Of a stretch of DNA of 64,000 bases, positions 1 to 8,797 are shown piece by piece. Position numbers and translations under genes: made by a program. This stretch comes from JAUUSJ01 sp964439395. Lineage in GTDB: Bacteria; Bacillota; Clostridia; Lachnospirales; Lachnospiraceae. The notes beneath the pieces are model-generated. The model was not told where the DNA came from. It saw nothing but the letters and a program-made list of their open reading frames with translations, and ran no database searches. Positions within the stretch are counted from its first letter, which is position 1. Each line of letters starts with the position of its first letter. Location of the stretch: assembly GCA_964439395.1 (NCBI GenBank), contig CAYTNV010000016.1, forward strand, positions 11,011 through 75,010, written 5' to 3'.

Positions 1-97
1 CGTCACATTGTCTTCTTCTTCTAATTGCGTTATTTTCCTCAGCTGGTCTAGAATCCACTACTCTAGAATTTTCGTGACCGCAATATGGACATTTCAT
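1..97 (-). CDS. nrdR: Transcriptional repressor NrdR, N-terminal fragment (cut by window edge)
   Basis: Only the first 32 codons are inside the window. They read MKCPYCGHENSRVVDSRPAE and then an Arg-rich stretch, which is the zinc-ribbon start of NrdR, the ATP/dATP-sensing repressor of ribonucleotide reductase genes. The first CxxC of the zinc ribbon (Cys3, Cys6) is visible, and a further Cys appears just at the window edge. The start codon at 97 is preceded by AGGAGGG at good spacing. The ATP-cone domain lies outside the window. The identification is firm because this N-terminus is nearly invariant. Confidence 0.93.
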   Translation of the reverse strand, partial: MKCPYCGHENSRVVDSRPAEENNAIRRRRQCD

Positions 98-433
98 AAA
101 AATCCCTCCTTTAGAATCTCTCAATTTTGCATCGATATATAGTCTGAATAATTATTATATTTTTCTTATTTTTTATACTTTCTGATTATTTGTATTATAC
201 CTTATATTCCCAAAAAAGTAAAGATTTAAAGCGAACCTTCCTCTGCTTTTACGAATATTTTACTATAAAGTCCAAAAAAACAAATAGGCAAGAGAATGTT
301 ACAAAATGCATTTCTCAGACAATATATTGACATCCCTAAAATGATTTAACAATATATCTTATTAGAATTTTAAGTTTTGCAACATCCTCGCATAGTTCAC
401 GGACCAATCTGTATGAGAGGGGATTTTTATGCA
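98..433. other. Non-coding divergent spacer between nrdR and the PRC-barrel gene
   Basis: A/T-rich, no convincing reading frame. It holds the nrdR promoter on the minus strand and a weaker plus-strand promoter, TTGACA (327-332) with CAATAT 17 bases downstream (350-355), in front of the gene at 434. Confidence 0.6.
194..222 (-). promoter_or_regulatory. Sigma-A type promoter of nrdR
   Basis: On the minus strand TTTACT (217-222) is followed after exactly 17 bases by a perfect TATAAT (194-199). It points at nrdR, with a leader of roughly 90 bases. Confidence 0.6.
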
Positions 434-694
434 ATGAGATTTTGGGAATTAAAGGAAAAAGAAGTCATCAATTGTAAAGATGGCAAACGTCTTGGTTATG
501 TCGCAGATTTGGAATTTGATGAATGTACAGGACAGATATGTCGTCTCTTTGTCCCAACAAAAGGAAAACTATTTGGCTGTATGGGAAAAACAAGTGAATA
601 TAGTATTGAGTATAGAGATATTGTAAAAATTGGAAAAGATATTTTATTAGTAGATATAGAAGAGAAAAATCAAATTAAGCCATGCAAAAACTAA
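434..694 (+). CDS. YlmC/YmxH-family sporulation protein (PRC-barrel)
   Basis: An 86-residue protein starting MRFWELKEKEVINC. It matches the small PRC-barrel proteins YlmC/YmxH of spore-forming Firmicutes: the Trp-Glu-Leu start, a Lys-Asp-Gly-Lys-Arg-Leu-Gly strand-turn near residue 16, and a hydrophobic second strand around residues 27-40. The frame is open upstream to 377, but the ATG at 434 has the only usable ribosome site (GAGAGGGG) and gives the usual family start. The family is linked to sporulation by distribution and expression; the biochemical role is unknown. It stands alone, between nrdR and the convergent Rnf operon. Confidence 0.82.
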   Translation: MRFWELKEKEVINCKDGKRLGYVADLEFDECTGQICRLFVPTKGKLFGCMGKTSEYSIEYRDIVKIGKDILLVDIEEKNQIKPCKN

Positions 695-700
695 AAAACT

Positions 701-770
701 CCCCTCCTAGAGCTTCAGAAATTCTTTCATATCTAAAGTTTAGAAAGAACCACTTAAAATCTAAGAGGGG
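701..770 (-). terminator. Terminator of the rnf operon
   Basis: An outer stem, CCCCTCCTAG (701-710) with CTAAGAGGGG (761-770), encloses a second inverted repeat (TTCTTT...AAAGAA). On the minus strand it is followed by a run of T (693-699), so it ends the transcript leaving rnfB at 793. Confidence 0.75.
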
Positions 771-792
771 AATCTAATCTCTTAAAATTAGC

Positions 793-1584
793 TTATAAAA
801 TAATCTTAGCAGGACATTTCTCAGCACATTTGCCGCATCCGCTACATTTATCATAATTAATATGAGCGATATTGTTCTCAACTGTAATAGCTTTATCCTC
901 ACATACACGAGTACACATCTTACAGCCAATACATCCAGCCTGGCAAGCCGCCTTGACAACCTTACCAAAGTCTTTTGAGCTACACTGTACTAAATGCTTT
1001 GCATCGTAAGGAACTATCTCAATTAATTGTTTTGGACAAACTTTTGTACATTTGCCACAAGCAACACATTTTTCCTTATCTACTACTGCCACGCCATTTA
1101 CAACATGGATAGCATCAAACTCACAAGCTTTTACACAGCTTCCCATACCTGTACAGCCGTGAGAACAAGATTTTGGACTGCCACCTGGGACAGAAACTGC
1201 TGCTACACAGTCGATTATTCCACTATAATTAAACTTCTGATGAGTCTTATCACATGTTCCAGCACATTTTACAAAAGCAACCTTCTTGACTGCTCCCTCT
1301 GCGGATACACCCATAATCTCACCAATCTGCGCTGCGATTGCCGGACCTGCCACAGGACATCCATTTACTGGAGCCTCTCCAGCTGCAATTGCCTTTGCTA
1401 AGGAATCACAACCTGCGAATCCACAACCACCACAGTTATTTCCCGGCAGCTTTTCTCTAACTGCCATCTCTTTTTCATCTACTGGTACACGGAAAGCCTC
1501 TGAAGCGATTCCAAGGAGAACGCCAATGACTAAACCAGTACCGCCGACAACAGCCGCTGCTATAATAATTGCTGTTATGTTCAT
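793..1584 (-). CDS. rnfB: Electron transport complex Rnf, subunit B
   Basis: A 263-residue ferredoxin-type subunit of the Rnf complex, which couples electron flow from reduced ferredoxin to NAD+ with Na+ or H+ pumping. One N-terminal membrane segment (residues 1-27) is followed by the Fe-S motif CGGCGFAGC (about 51-59) and then by several [4Fe-4S] motifs, including CVACGKCTKVCP, CIGCKMCTRVCE and the C-terminal CSGCGKCAEKCP. It is the last gene of the rnfCDGEAB operon and is followed by a terminator. The order and cysteine pattern leave little doubt. Confidence 0.97.
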   Translation of the reverse strand: MNITAIIIAAAVVGGTGLVIGVLLGIASEAFRVPVDEKEMAVREKLPGNNCGGCGFAGCDSLAKAIAAGEAPVNGCPVAGPAIAAQIGEIMGVSAEGAVKKVAFVKCAGTCDKTHQKFNYSGIIDCVAAVSVPGGSPKSCSHGCTGMGSCVKACEFDAIHVVNGVAVVDKEKCVACGKCTKVCPKQLIEIVPYDAKHLVQCSSKDFGKVVKAACQAGCIGCKMCTRVCEDKAITVENNIAHINYDKCSGCGKCAEKCPAKIIL

Positions 1585-1595
1585 TTTCTCTCCTC

Positions 1596-2174
1596 CTATT
1601 TAATCATGCCAGAGAATCCCATGAAAGCGATAGCCATAAGTCCAGCTGTAAGCAAAACAATAGGTGTTCCCTTAAAAGATTCTGGAATATCATTGTACTC
1701 CGTTTTTTCACGAATACCAGCTAAAATTACAATTGCGATTGTAAAACCAACTGCCGTACCAAAACCGTTAATAACACTTGTTAAGATTCCATAACCTTTT
1801 TGCACATTTGTGATAGCGATACCAAGTACAGCACAGTTTGTTGTGATAAGTGGTAAATACACGCCCAAAGATTCATATAAAGGGGGCATTGCCTTCTTTA
1901 AGAACATTTCTACGAACTGTACTAAAGCTGCGATAACCAAAATAAACACGATTGTTCTCAAATAATCTAATTCAAACGGTGTTAAAATAAATTTATAAAT
2001 CACACTGGCCACGAAAGAAGCAACTGTAATAACGAAGATAACGGCTGCTCCCATGCCGCCTGCTGTCTCCACCTTTTTCGATACACCTAGGAAAGGACAA
2101 AGACCTAAGAATTGACTAAGTACTACGTTATTTACGAGTGCTGAGCCAACAGCAATCAATAATAATTCTTTCAT
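1596..2174 (-). CDS. rnfA: Electron transport complex Rnf, subunit A
   Basis: A 192-residue integral membrane protein with about six hydrophobic segments. The N-terminus carries the family signature SALVNNVVLSQFLGLCPFLG, including the Cys that ligates the intramembrane iron-sulfur centre shared with RnfE. The second half contains LITTNCAVLGIAI with the second Cys. It lies 11 bases upstream of rnfB and 12 bases after rnfE, so it is translated as part of one operon. RnfA and RnfE are paralogues with inverted topology that form the core of the ion-translocating module. Confidence 0.97.
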   Translation of the reverse strand: MKELLLIAVGSALVNNVVLSQFLGLCPFLGVSKKVETAGGMGAAVIFVITVASFVASVIYKFILTPFELDYLRTIVFILVIAALVQFVEMFLKKAMPPLYESLGVYLPLITTNCAVLGIAITNVQKGYGILTSVINGFGTAVGFTIAIVILAGIREKTEYNDIPESFKGTPIVLLTAGLMAIAFMGFSGMIK

Positions 2175-2186
2175 CTTCTATTCCTC

Positions 2187-2882
2187 CTACTTTTCTTTCT
2201 GATCCACAGTATTATCAAAGAATTTCACTCCGCAAGAACCACTTCCACATGTCTCACAGCTACCTGTACAGCCACTCTTCTTCTCTTTCGATCCCATAGA
2301 GCGAACTTTATTTTGAATCGCAACTAAGAATGCAAGAACGAAAAATGCTCCAGGAGCCAATACTAAAATAGAGATAGGATTCTTAATAAATGGAATTGCA
2401 TGCCCAAATACAGAGCCTGCTCCAAGTAGCTCACGGAAAAATCCAAGAAGTGTAAGACCTACTGTAAATCCAAGTCCCATACCGATACCGTCAAACATAG
2501 AAACGATAGGACCATTTTTAGAGGCGAAGGACTCTGCTCTACCTAAGATGATACAGTTAACAACGATAAGTGGAATATAAATTCCAAGGGAATCGTTTAA
2601 AGATGGCAAATAAGCCTGAAGTAAAAACTGTACCACAGTTACTAAGGAAGCAATAATTACGATATAGGCAGGAATTCTAACTCTATCTGGAATAATCTTT
2701 CTCATTAGGGAAATAATAAAGTTTGAGAACAGAAGTACTACTGTAGTAGTAAGACCCATACCAGCACCATTAATTGCGGATGTAGTTACCGCCAAAGTAG
2801 GACACATACCAAGCATTAAGACAAGTGTTGGATTCTCCTTAATAATACCATTTACTAAACGTTCAATTGGTGTATGTTTCAT
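2187..2882 (-). CDS. rnfE: Electron transport complex Rnf, subunit E, with Cys-rich tail
   Basis: A 231-residue paralogue of RnfA. It carries the mirrored signatures LVLMLGMCPTLAVTTSA near residues 21-37 and LIVVNCIILGRAESF near 106-120, each with the conserved Cys. About six membrane segments end near residue 190. The last 35 residues are unusual: a Lys-rich stretch and then GCTGSCETCGSGSCG, four cysteines within 12 residues in the pattern Cx3Cx2Cx4C. This tail is not part of the minimal RnfE and could bind a metal or an extra cluster. It lies between rnfG (3 bases away) and rnfA. Confidence 0.96.
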   Translation of the reverse strand: MKHTPIERLVNGIIKENPTLVLMLGMCPTLAVTTSAINGAGMGLTTTVVLLFSNFIISLMRKIIPDRVRIPAYIVIIASLVTVVQFLLQAYLPSLNDSLGIYIPLIVVNCIILGRAESFASKNGPIVSMFDGIGMGLGFTVGLTLLGFFRELLGAGSVFGHAIPFIKNPISILVLAPGAFFVLAFLVAIQNKVRSMGSKEKKSGCTGSCETCGSGSCGVKFFDNTVDQKEK

Positions 2883-2885
2883 CTC

Positions 2886-3491
2886 TTATTCCCCTCCTTT
2901 CACTGAGTTTACATATGCTAAGCAGGCATTAATTTCTTTTGTCACTGCTGTACTTGTAATTGTTGCGCCGCTAATTGCATCTATTTGTTGCTCTTCTTTT
3001 GCGCCAGTCTTTACAACTTCTAATTTCTCTGCTTTCTTTCCTTTAAACTGATCTTTAAATTCAGCTTCTGTAGCTTTCATACCAAGACCTGCTGTCTCGC
3101 TGATCGATAAAACTTCGTAGCCATTTACTGTACCATCGTTTTTAATGCCGACACTAAGCTGAATATCTCCGCCATATCCCTCTGGATTTGTGACAGAAAA
3201 TACATATCCAATGACTTTTTTCTCCGCATCAACTGCCGCTAGTACTTCATTAATTGTAGTAGCTGTATCTCCGCTCGCTGCAACTGCTTGCTGAGCAGTC
3301 TCCGCATTAACTCCCTCAACAGCCTCAAATGCTGCTGCATCCGCAAATACTTGCTTATACGCCTCTTGTTTTGCTGCCTCTTCCTGCTTTTCAATAGGTC
3401 CTTTTGTAATATCATATACACCGCCAAGTATAAAACCTGCTATAAGAGTAATGACAAACAAGATAGCACAATCTTTTATAATTTTACTCAT
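2886..3491 (-). CDS. rnfG: Electron transport complex Rnf, subunit G (FMN-binding)
   Basis: A 201-residue subunit with one N-terminal membrane anchor (residues 7-27) and an extracytoplasmic FMN-binding domain. The motif DAISGATITSTAV close to the C-terminus contains the Thr that carries covalently bound FMN through a phosphoester, as known for RnfG and NqrC. The FMN domain begins around IGYVFSVTNPEGYGG. Between anchor and domain is an Ala/Glu-rich stretch that is longer than in minimal homologues. Its start shares a base with the stop of rnfD, so the two are translationally coupled. Confidence 0.96.
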   Translation of the reverse strand: MSKIIKDCAILFVITLIAGFILGGVYDITKGPIEKQEEAAKQEAYKQVFADAAAFEAVEGVNAETAQQAVAASGDTATTINEVLAAVDAEKKVIGYVFSVTNPEGYGGDIQLSVGIKNDGTVNGYEVLSISETAGLGMKATEAEFKDQFKGKKAEKLEVVKTGAKEEQQIDAISGATITSTAVTKEINACLAYVNSVKGGE

Positions 3492-4465
3492 TATTTCTTA
3501 CCTCCTTTGACTTTTCCAAATGAAGTAGGAACTGTAACTTTCTCAATCAATGGAACTAATAAGTTACTAAATATAATTGCATAAGATACACCCTCTGCAG
3601 AACCACCAAATACACGGAATAAACCTGTTAAGATACCGAGAATAATACCATATACAATCTGCCCTTTTGGAGTAATAGGAGAAGATACATAGTCTGTAGC
3701 CATAAAGATGGCACCAAGTAATAATCCGCCTCCAAAGAGATTTTCAAGTAAATATCGAACATCAAATCCATGTCCACCGAAAATAAGTACAAATAATAAT
3801 GTTGTGATAATATAAGTAGCCGGAATTTTCAAAGAGATTACTTTTCTAAGTAAAAGGTAAGCTCCGCCAATTAATAAAGCGATAACGGATGTCTCACCAA
3901 TTGTACCAGCTGTTGTACCAATAAACATATCTTTTAGACGAACACCATGTAAATTTCCTGCCTTCACTATGGCAAGTGGTGTAGCCTGTGTGACAGAATC
4001 AAAGCTCTCTTTTCCGATAACAAAACCTTTATAAGAAAAATCTGTCATGTATTTTGCAAAACTGATTAATAAGAAACAGCGTCCTGCAAGTGCTGGGTTC
4101 ATAAAGTTTTGTCCTAGCCCACCAAATAGCTGCTTTGCGATAACGATGGCAAATAATCCACCTAAAATAGCAAGCCAAAATGGTGCGTTGGCTGGTAAAT
4201 TTAGGGCAAGTAAAAGTCCTGTAAGTGCAGCACTAAAATCTGTAACTGTCACCTTTCTGCCCAAAAGTTTTTGAACTAACGCCTCTGCTACAACACAAGT
4301 TACAATACATACAACGATATTAAGTAAAGCATGAAGTCCAAAATGAAGAACACCAAAAATAGTGGCTGGCAATAATGCGATAATAACATCGAGCATAATT
4401 CTGTTTGTTGTAGCCTTGTCTCTCACATGAGGACTGGCTGATACATTAAACAATTCTTGATTCAT
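3491..4465 (-). CDS. rnfD: Electron transport complex Rnf, subunit D
   Basis: A 324-residue polytopic membrane protein (about nine hydrophobic segments) of the RnfD/NqrB family. The N-terminal SASPHVRDKATTNRIM is typical. The motif VTQATPLAIVK in the middle contains the Thr expected to carry the second covalent FMN. It lies 16 bases downstream of rnfC and overlaps rnfG by one base. In the complex it passes electrons between the membrane flavins during ion translocation. Confidence 0.96.
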   Translation of the reverse strand: MNQELFNVSASPHVRDKATTNRIMLDVIIALLPATIFGVLHFGLHALLNIVVCIVTCVVAEALVQKLLGRKVTVTDFSAALTGLLLALNLPANAPFWLAILGGLFAIVIAKQLFGGLGQNFMNPALAGRCFLLISFAKYMTDFSYKGFVIGKESFDSVTQATPLAIVKAGNLHGVRLKDMFIGTTAGTIGETSVIALLIGGAYLLLRKVISLKIPATYIITTLLFVLIFGGHGFDVRYLLENLFGGGLLLGAIFMATDYVSSPITPKGQIVYGIILGILTGLFRVFGGSAEGVSYAIIFSNLLVPLIEKVTVPTSFGKVKGGKK

Positions 4466-4481
4466 TTTTACACCTCTTCCT

Positions 4482-5807
4482 CTATTTGCTACTACGTCTT
4501 CTTCTAGCTGCTAATACTTCTCTTCGTCCTGTCTTCATGGACTGTGTCAAGCGACGCTTTGCAGGGCAAACATAAGAACAGCATCCACATTCTACGCACT
4601 CTGCCCCATCCAACCGCTCAAACTCTTCATAATTTTTATTGTCAGCTAAAACAGAAAGCTTAGCCGGAAGAATATGTGCTGGACAGACAGATACACATCG
4701 ACCACATTTAATACAGTTACTTGGCTCGCAAGCCGCAACCTGATCCTTTGTAAAACTTAAAAGAGAAGAAAATGTCTTTCCTGTTGGAATATCTAAGCTA
4801 GACATTGCCATACCCATCATAGGACCACCAGAAATAACCTTCTCTGGTCTTTTCCTAAATCCACCACAAGCTTCCACAAGCTCTTGACAGTTTGTTCCGC
4901 AAGGAACCATAAAGTTTGCAGCACTTGTAATAGCATCACCTGTGACAGTGACAACTCTTTTTGTAAGAGGCTTTCCCTTCACTACAGCATCATAAATTGC
5001 AATCGCTGTTGCAACATTATCTACAATACATCCCGCATCTGCTGGAAGCATAGAGGAATTGATAGAACGCCCTGTTGTCGCATAAATTAAAGAACGCTCC
5101 GCTCCCTGTGGATACTTTGTCTTCAAGGCAGCAACTTCAATCTTAGGCTCAGATTTTACCATACCCTCTAATTTTTTAATCGCATCTGGTTTATTATCCT
5201 CGATGCCGATAATTCCCTTTGCCTTAGGGAAAAGAGATAAAATAATATTAAGACCACCGATTAATTTTTCCGGCATTTCAAGCATACAGCGATAATCCGC
5301 CGTAATATAAGGCTCACATTCCGCGGCATTGATAATAATATACTCAATCGCATTGTCGTCCTTTGGACTTAATTTTACATGAGTTGGAAAACCTGCTCCT
5401 CCAAGTCCCACAATACCAGCTTCTTTTACCGTAAGCTTAATTTCATCTTTTGTCATCTGCTCTAATGGCTTCGTATCGTATATCATTTCCTCATACTCGC
5501 CATCATTTATCACGACAATCGAATTTACCATAGCTCCATTTGCAGTTAATCTTGGTTCAATTATCTTGACTTTACCAGAGACAGAGCTATGAATATTTGC
5601 GGAAACAAATCCGCCGGCTTCTGCAATCTTTTGTCCAACTAAAACTCGATCGCCCTTTTTTACTACCGGTTTTGCTGGAGCGCCGATATGCTGGCTTAAA
5701 GGATATACCATGTCTCCCGTTGGAACGAATAACTGAATCGCTTTATCTTTCGATAATTCCTTTCCATCGTAAGGATGTAGGCCACCTTTAAAAGTTAATA
5801 ATCCCAT
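4482..5807 (-). CDS. rnfC: Electron transport complex Rnf, subunit C
   Basis: The NADH-binding peripheral subunit, first gene of the operon. From the ATG at 5807 it is 441 residues and begins MGLLTFKGGLHPYDGKELS, the usual family start; an in-frame ATG at 5840 would add 11 charged residues and has no better ribosome site. The flavin/NADH domain shows GLGGAGFPTHVKL. Two [4Fe-4S] motifs follow in the C-terminal part, CIKCGRCVSVCP and CVECGCCSYVCP. The protein ends in a strongly basic tail (RRRRSSK). Confidence 0.95.
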   Translation of the reverse strand: MGLLTFKGGLHPYDGKELSKDKAIQLFVPTGDMVYPLSQHIGAPAKPVVKKGDRVLVGQKIAEAGGFVSANIHSSVSGKVKIIEPRLTANGAMVNSIVVINDGEYEEMIYDTKPLEQMTKDEIKLTVKEAGIVGLGGAGFPTHVKLSPKDDNAIEYIIINAAECEPYITADYRCMLEMPEKLIGGLNIILSLFPKAKGIIGIEDNKPDAIKKLEGMVKSEPKIEVAALKTKYPQGAERSLIYATTGRSINSSMLPADAGCIVDNVATAIAIYDAVVKGKPLTKRVVTVTGDAITSAANFMVPCGTNCQELVEACGGFRKRPEKVISGGPMMGMAMSSLDIPTGKTFSSLLSFTKDQVAACEPSNCIKCGRCVSVCPAHILPAKLSVLADNKNYEEFERLDGAECVECGCCSYVCPAKRRLTQSMKTGRREVLAARRRRSSK

Positions 5808-5964
5808 TCTCCTACCTTCTTTCATCTTTTTTTCTGTCATCTTTTTGCCCTTTTCAGCTTAACGCTTCCTCTGTATTAGCGCTTAAAATCTAGAATTTTT
5901 CTGGGTAAAATTATGACAGATTTCTACAAAATTGTCGCCAAAAATTGTATTATCTACACCTCAT

Positions 5965-5992
5965 ATCATACCACTTTCAAGGGTAAAATCAA
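5965..5992 (-). promoter_or_regulatory. Candidate promoter of the rnf operon
   Basis: On the minus strand TTGATT (5987-5992) and TATGAT (5965-5970) are separated by 16 bases, about 125 bases before the rnfC start. A second possible pair, TTGAAA with TAGATA, overlaps it. Direct evidence is only the match to consensus. Confidence 0.35.
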
Positions 5993-6072
5993 CTATTGTT
6001 ATTTTTTTCACAATAAGTCGATTTTTCTTTCTGTTCTTTTACTTTTTTATCTAACTTTGAATTTTTCGTAAT

Positions 6073-6202
6073 AAATATGCCAAAAAAAGAAAAATTTATT
6101 AATTTTTTTCTATTTTTTATACAAAACTTATTTTTTTATTTAGAATTTATTTTCCTTTTTTTGGCATATTTGTATATTGTTTTTTTAAAAAAACAATATA
6201 CA
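6073..6202. repeat. Inverted repeat pair plus perfect 32-base palindrome
   Basis: The 17-base arm at 6073-6089 (AAATATGCCAAAAAAAG) is repeated inverted at 6155-6171 without mismatch. Immediately after it, 6171-6202 is a perfect palindrome of two 16-base arms (TGTATATTGTTTTTTT and its complement) with no loop. On the minus strand this lies downstream of the NusG-domain gene, so it may act as a terminator. The central runs of T and A would allow it on either strand. Confidence 0.6.
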
Positions 6203-6241
6203 GAATACAATTTTATTTTTTTGTGATTTTATTGACAATCT

Positions 6242-6616
6242 CTATTGGGCAACCCCATCTATTTCTGTCTCCTCCTCAGATTTCACTTCTACGACTACTT
6301 TATTCGGAAGACAAATAATCGTCTCTCCCTTTTTTGAGATTCGATGCTGCTGCTCACAAAGATGGTCTGGACAACTTGAGTCAATCATCTTCGCATATCC
6401 ATCTTTTATCTCCAACGTATTCGTTTTCTCTTCTCCTGGCACTTCAATAATAATCGTTTGATTTTTATGAAGTTCCACCTCCTTATACACTTCTCCATCC
6501 ATTGTAATAAGAACTTTGTCAGCGGAACCATTCATAAAAAGTTTTATGCCAAGAAGGGAAATTGCGGCCACTATTAAAATTCCAATTATCAAATATTTAT
6601 CTGCTTTTTTCATCAT
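6242..6616 (-). CDS. NusG domain II-containing protein, membrane-anchored
   Basis: A 124-residue protein with one N-terminal membrane segment (about residues 9-29) and an exported small beta-barrel domain. The conserved motif SSCPDHLCEQQ (two Cys and a His in the middle of the domain) and the following IICLPNKVVVEV identify the NusG-domain-II family of Clostridia. These proteins are commonly encoded next to Rnf, ApbE or isoprenoid genes, and the location upstream of rnfC fits. The role is unknown; a link to the flavin-bearing Rnf subunits outside the membrane is inference. An alternative start is the next Met at 6613. Confidence 0.85.
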   Translation of the reverse strand: MMKKADKYLIIGILIVAAISLLGIKLFMNGSADKVLITMDGEVYKEVELHKNQTIIIEVPGEEKTNTLEIKDGYAKMIDSSCPDHLCEQQHRISKKGETIICLPNKVVVEVKSEEETEIDGVAQ

Positions 6617-6631
6617 AATTTAATCTTCTCT

Positions 6632-8797
6632 CTAGTCTAATTTTAGGTTTGCAAGGGCATCCGCAAATGCCGAATTTAAAGGCTCTTTCTTTTGTTGATT
6701 TTGTTTTCTCATATAAGCAGCTACATCTTTTTTGGATATTCCTTTTCCCTCTTTATTTCTTCTTTCCTCAAAAGCATGCATGGATTCTTTATGACCACAT
6801 ACGCAGACAAATCTCTGCTTTTCCCCTATTCCAATCAACTCCATTTTTTTATGACATTGTGGACAGCGAGCATTTGTAAACTTTGAGATACGTTCCTTAT
6901 ATCCACATTCTCTATCTTGACATACAAAAAGTTTTCCTGTTTTATTCGACACAGAAAGCATTTTTTTACCACAATTTGGGCAAGATTTATTTGTCAAATT
7001 ATCATGCCGAAAAACACCGTCAGCCGTTTTAATCTCCCTCGTGATGTCCTCTGTATATTTACGGATTTCCGTTAAAAAATCTCTTTGTCTCATTTTCCCC
7101 TTGGCAATTAAAGATAATTTTGCCTCCCAGCTTGCTGTAAGCTCCGGCTTCCTTAAATCCTCTGGAACAAGCTTTAAAAGCTGTCTCGCCTTTCCCGTAA
7201 TCTTAATCGACTCCCCTTGTTTTTCCATCAAATACGTGTGAAAAAGCTTTTCAATAATATCAGCTCTTGTCGCAACTGTCCCAAGACCACCTGTCTCTTG
7301 CAAAGTCTTTACTGTATTTTTATCCTTCTGCTCTAAATACTTTACGGGATTTTCCATGGCCAAAAGTAAGGTTGCCTCCGTAAAATAAGCTGGAGGCTTT
7401 GTCTTTCCCTCAGTTCTTATAATCGTTAAATCAGAAAGCTTTTGTCCTTCTTTATATTCTGGAAGACTTCCCTCCATCTCCTCTTCTTCCTCTTTTATCA
7501 GCTCTAAAAATCCTCTCTTTTTCTCTACTCTTCCTTTTGCGATAAAAATCTCATTTCCAATTTTTAGAGTAACCGTCGTCTGTTCATACTCATATGGTGG
7601 ATATAAAACAGCGAGAAATCTTCGAATAACCAAATCATAAATCTTTCTCTCCTCATTTGACAAAGCAGATAAAACTGGTGTCTGCTCTGTTGGAATAATT
7701 GCATGATGGTCGGATACTTTTTTATCATCTACAAAAGAGGCTTTTCCCTTAATTGTCTGCTTTAAAATAGCTCCTGTATATTGTTTATATGGACCAACAC
7801 TTACTGCTTTTACACGCTCCTTTAATGTATCTACAATATCTGTGCTAATATAGCAAGAATCCGTTCTTGGATAAGTTAAAATCTTATGCTGCTCATAGAG
7901 CTTTTGCATAATATTCAATGTCTGCTTTGCAGAAAAAGAAAAATACTGATTGGCATCTCGCTGAAGCGTTGTAAGATCATAAAGTCCTTTTGGATAAGTC
8001 TTTTTGGCCACCTTCTTTACATCGACAATTTCTCCAATCTCTGCTCTTACCTTCTTTTCAATCTTCTCTATTTTTTTCTTATCAAAGCTAGAGCTACTAT
8101 TTGTCTTTGCATCTTGCCAAATAAATAGCGTCCCATTTGCTCTCACCGTTAATCCATAATAAGGTTTTGGAATAAAAGTTCTAATTTCTTCTTCTCTTTT
8201 AGCAATCATTGCGAGGGTAGGTGTCTGTACTCTTCCGCACGAAAGCTGTGCGTTATATTTACATGTGAGAGCTCTCGTAGCATTCATTCCGACAAGCCAG
8301 TCAGCTTCTGCCCTCGCTTTCGCTGCGGCATAAAGTGCTTCATATTCTTTTGCATCTTTTAAATGCACAAATCCTTCTTTAATTGCCTTATCTGTCACAG
8401 AAGAAATCCAAAGTCTCTTTAGCCGCTTTTTATTTCCCGCCTTTTCTAAAATCCATCTGGCAACCAACTCTCCTTCTCGCCCAGCATCTGTCGCAATAAT
8501 AATCTCACTCACATCATTTCGATGAATTAAGTTTTTTACTGCATTAAATTGCGCTCTCGTCTGCTTAATTACGACAAGCTTCATCTGCTCCGGCATCATT
8601 GGCAAATCCTCGATATGCCATTCTTTATAATCTGTATTATAATCCTCTGGGTCAGCTAAAGTGACAAGATGTCCAAGTCCCCATGTGACAATATACTTAT
8701 TTCCCTCTATAAAACTTTTCGTCTGCTTTTTACAGCCGAGAACTCTCGCAATATCTCGCGCTACAGAAGGCTTTTCTGCAATAACTAATTTTTTCAT
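6632..8797 (-). CDS. topB: DNA topoisomerase III
   Basis: A 721-residue type IA topoisomerase. The N-terminal TOPRIM domain begins VIAEKPSVARDIARVLG and contains DAGREGELVARWI. The catalytic tyrosine sits in LTYPRTDSCYIS, around residue 310. The C-terminal part has two zinc-binding segments, CPNCGKKML...CQDREC and CPQCHKKM...CVCGH, before a basic tail. The length and order match TopB rather than TopA. It resolves single-stranded or catenated DNA. It lies 15 bases upstream of the NusG-domain gene and may be cotranscribed with it. Confidence 0.95.
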   Translation of the reverse strand: MKKLVIAEKPSVARDIARVLGCKKQTKSFIEGNKYIVTWGLGHLVTLADPEDYNTDYKEWHIEDLPMMPEQMKLVVIKQTRAQFNAVKNLIHRNDVSEIIIATDAGREGELVARWILEKAGNKKRLKRLWISSVTDKAIKEGFVHLKDAKEYEALYAAAKARAEADWLVGMNATRALTCKYNAQLSCGRVQTPTLAMIAKREEEIRTFIPKPYYGLTVRANGTLFIWQDAKTNSSSSFDKKKIEKIEKKVRAEIGEIVDVKKVAKKTYPKGLYDLTTLQRDANQYFSFSAKQTLNIMQKLYEQHKILTYPRTDSCYISTDIVDTLKERVKAVSVGPYKQYTGAILKQTIKGKASFVDDKKVSDHHAIIPTEQTPVLSALSNEERKIYDLVIRRFLAVLYPPYEYEQTTVTLKIGNEIFIAKGRVEKKRGFLELIKEEEEEMEGSLPEYKEGQKLSDLTIIRTEGKTKPPAYFTEATLLLAMENPVKYLEQKDKNTVKTLQETGGLGTVATRADIIEKLFHTYLMEKQGESIKITGKARQLLKLVPEDLRKPELTASWEAKLSLIAKGKMRQRDFLTEIRKYTEDITREIKTADGVFRHDNLTNKSCPNCGKKMLSVSNKTGKLFVCQDRECGYKERISKFTNARCPQCHKKMELIGIGEKQRFVCVCGHKESMHAFEERRNKEGKGISKKDVAAYMRKQNQQKKEPLNSAFADALANLKLD

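Larger units (their letters stand above)
5841..6241. other. A/T-rich spacer upstream of rnfC with nested inverted repeats
   Basis: No gene. It contains the candidate rnf promoter, a separated inverted repeat (6073-6089 with 6155-6171) and an immediately adjoining palindrome (6171-6202). The stretch 6000-6235 is mostly A/T. Confidence 0.6.

Noticed and set aside
1286..1603. Plus-strand open frame opposite rnfB
   Set aside because: It is the antisense of a clear ferredoxin-type gene, with no ribosome site and Pro/Thr-rich chance sequence.
6649..6879. Plus-strand frame opposite topB
   Set aside because: Shadow of the topB reading frame; no start signal.
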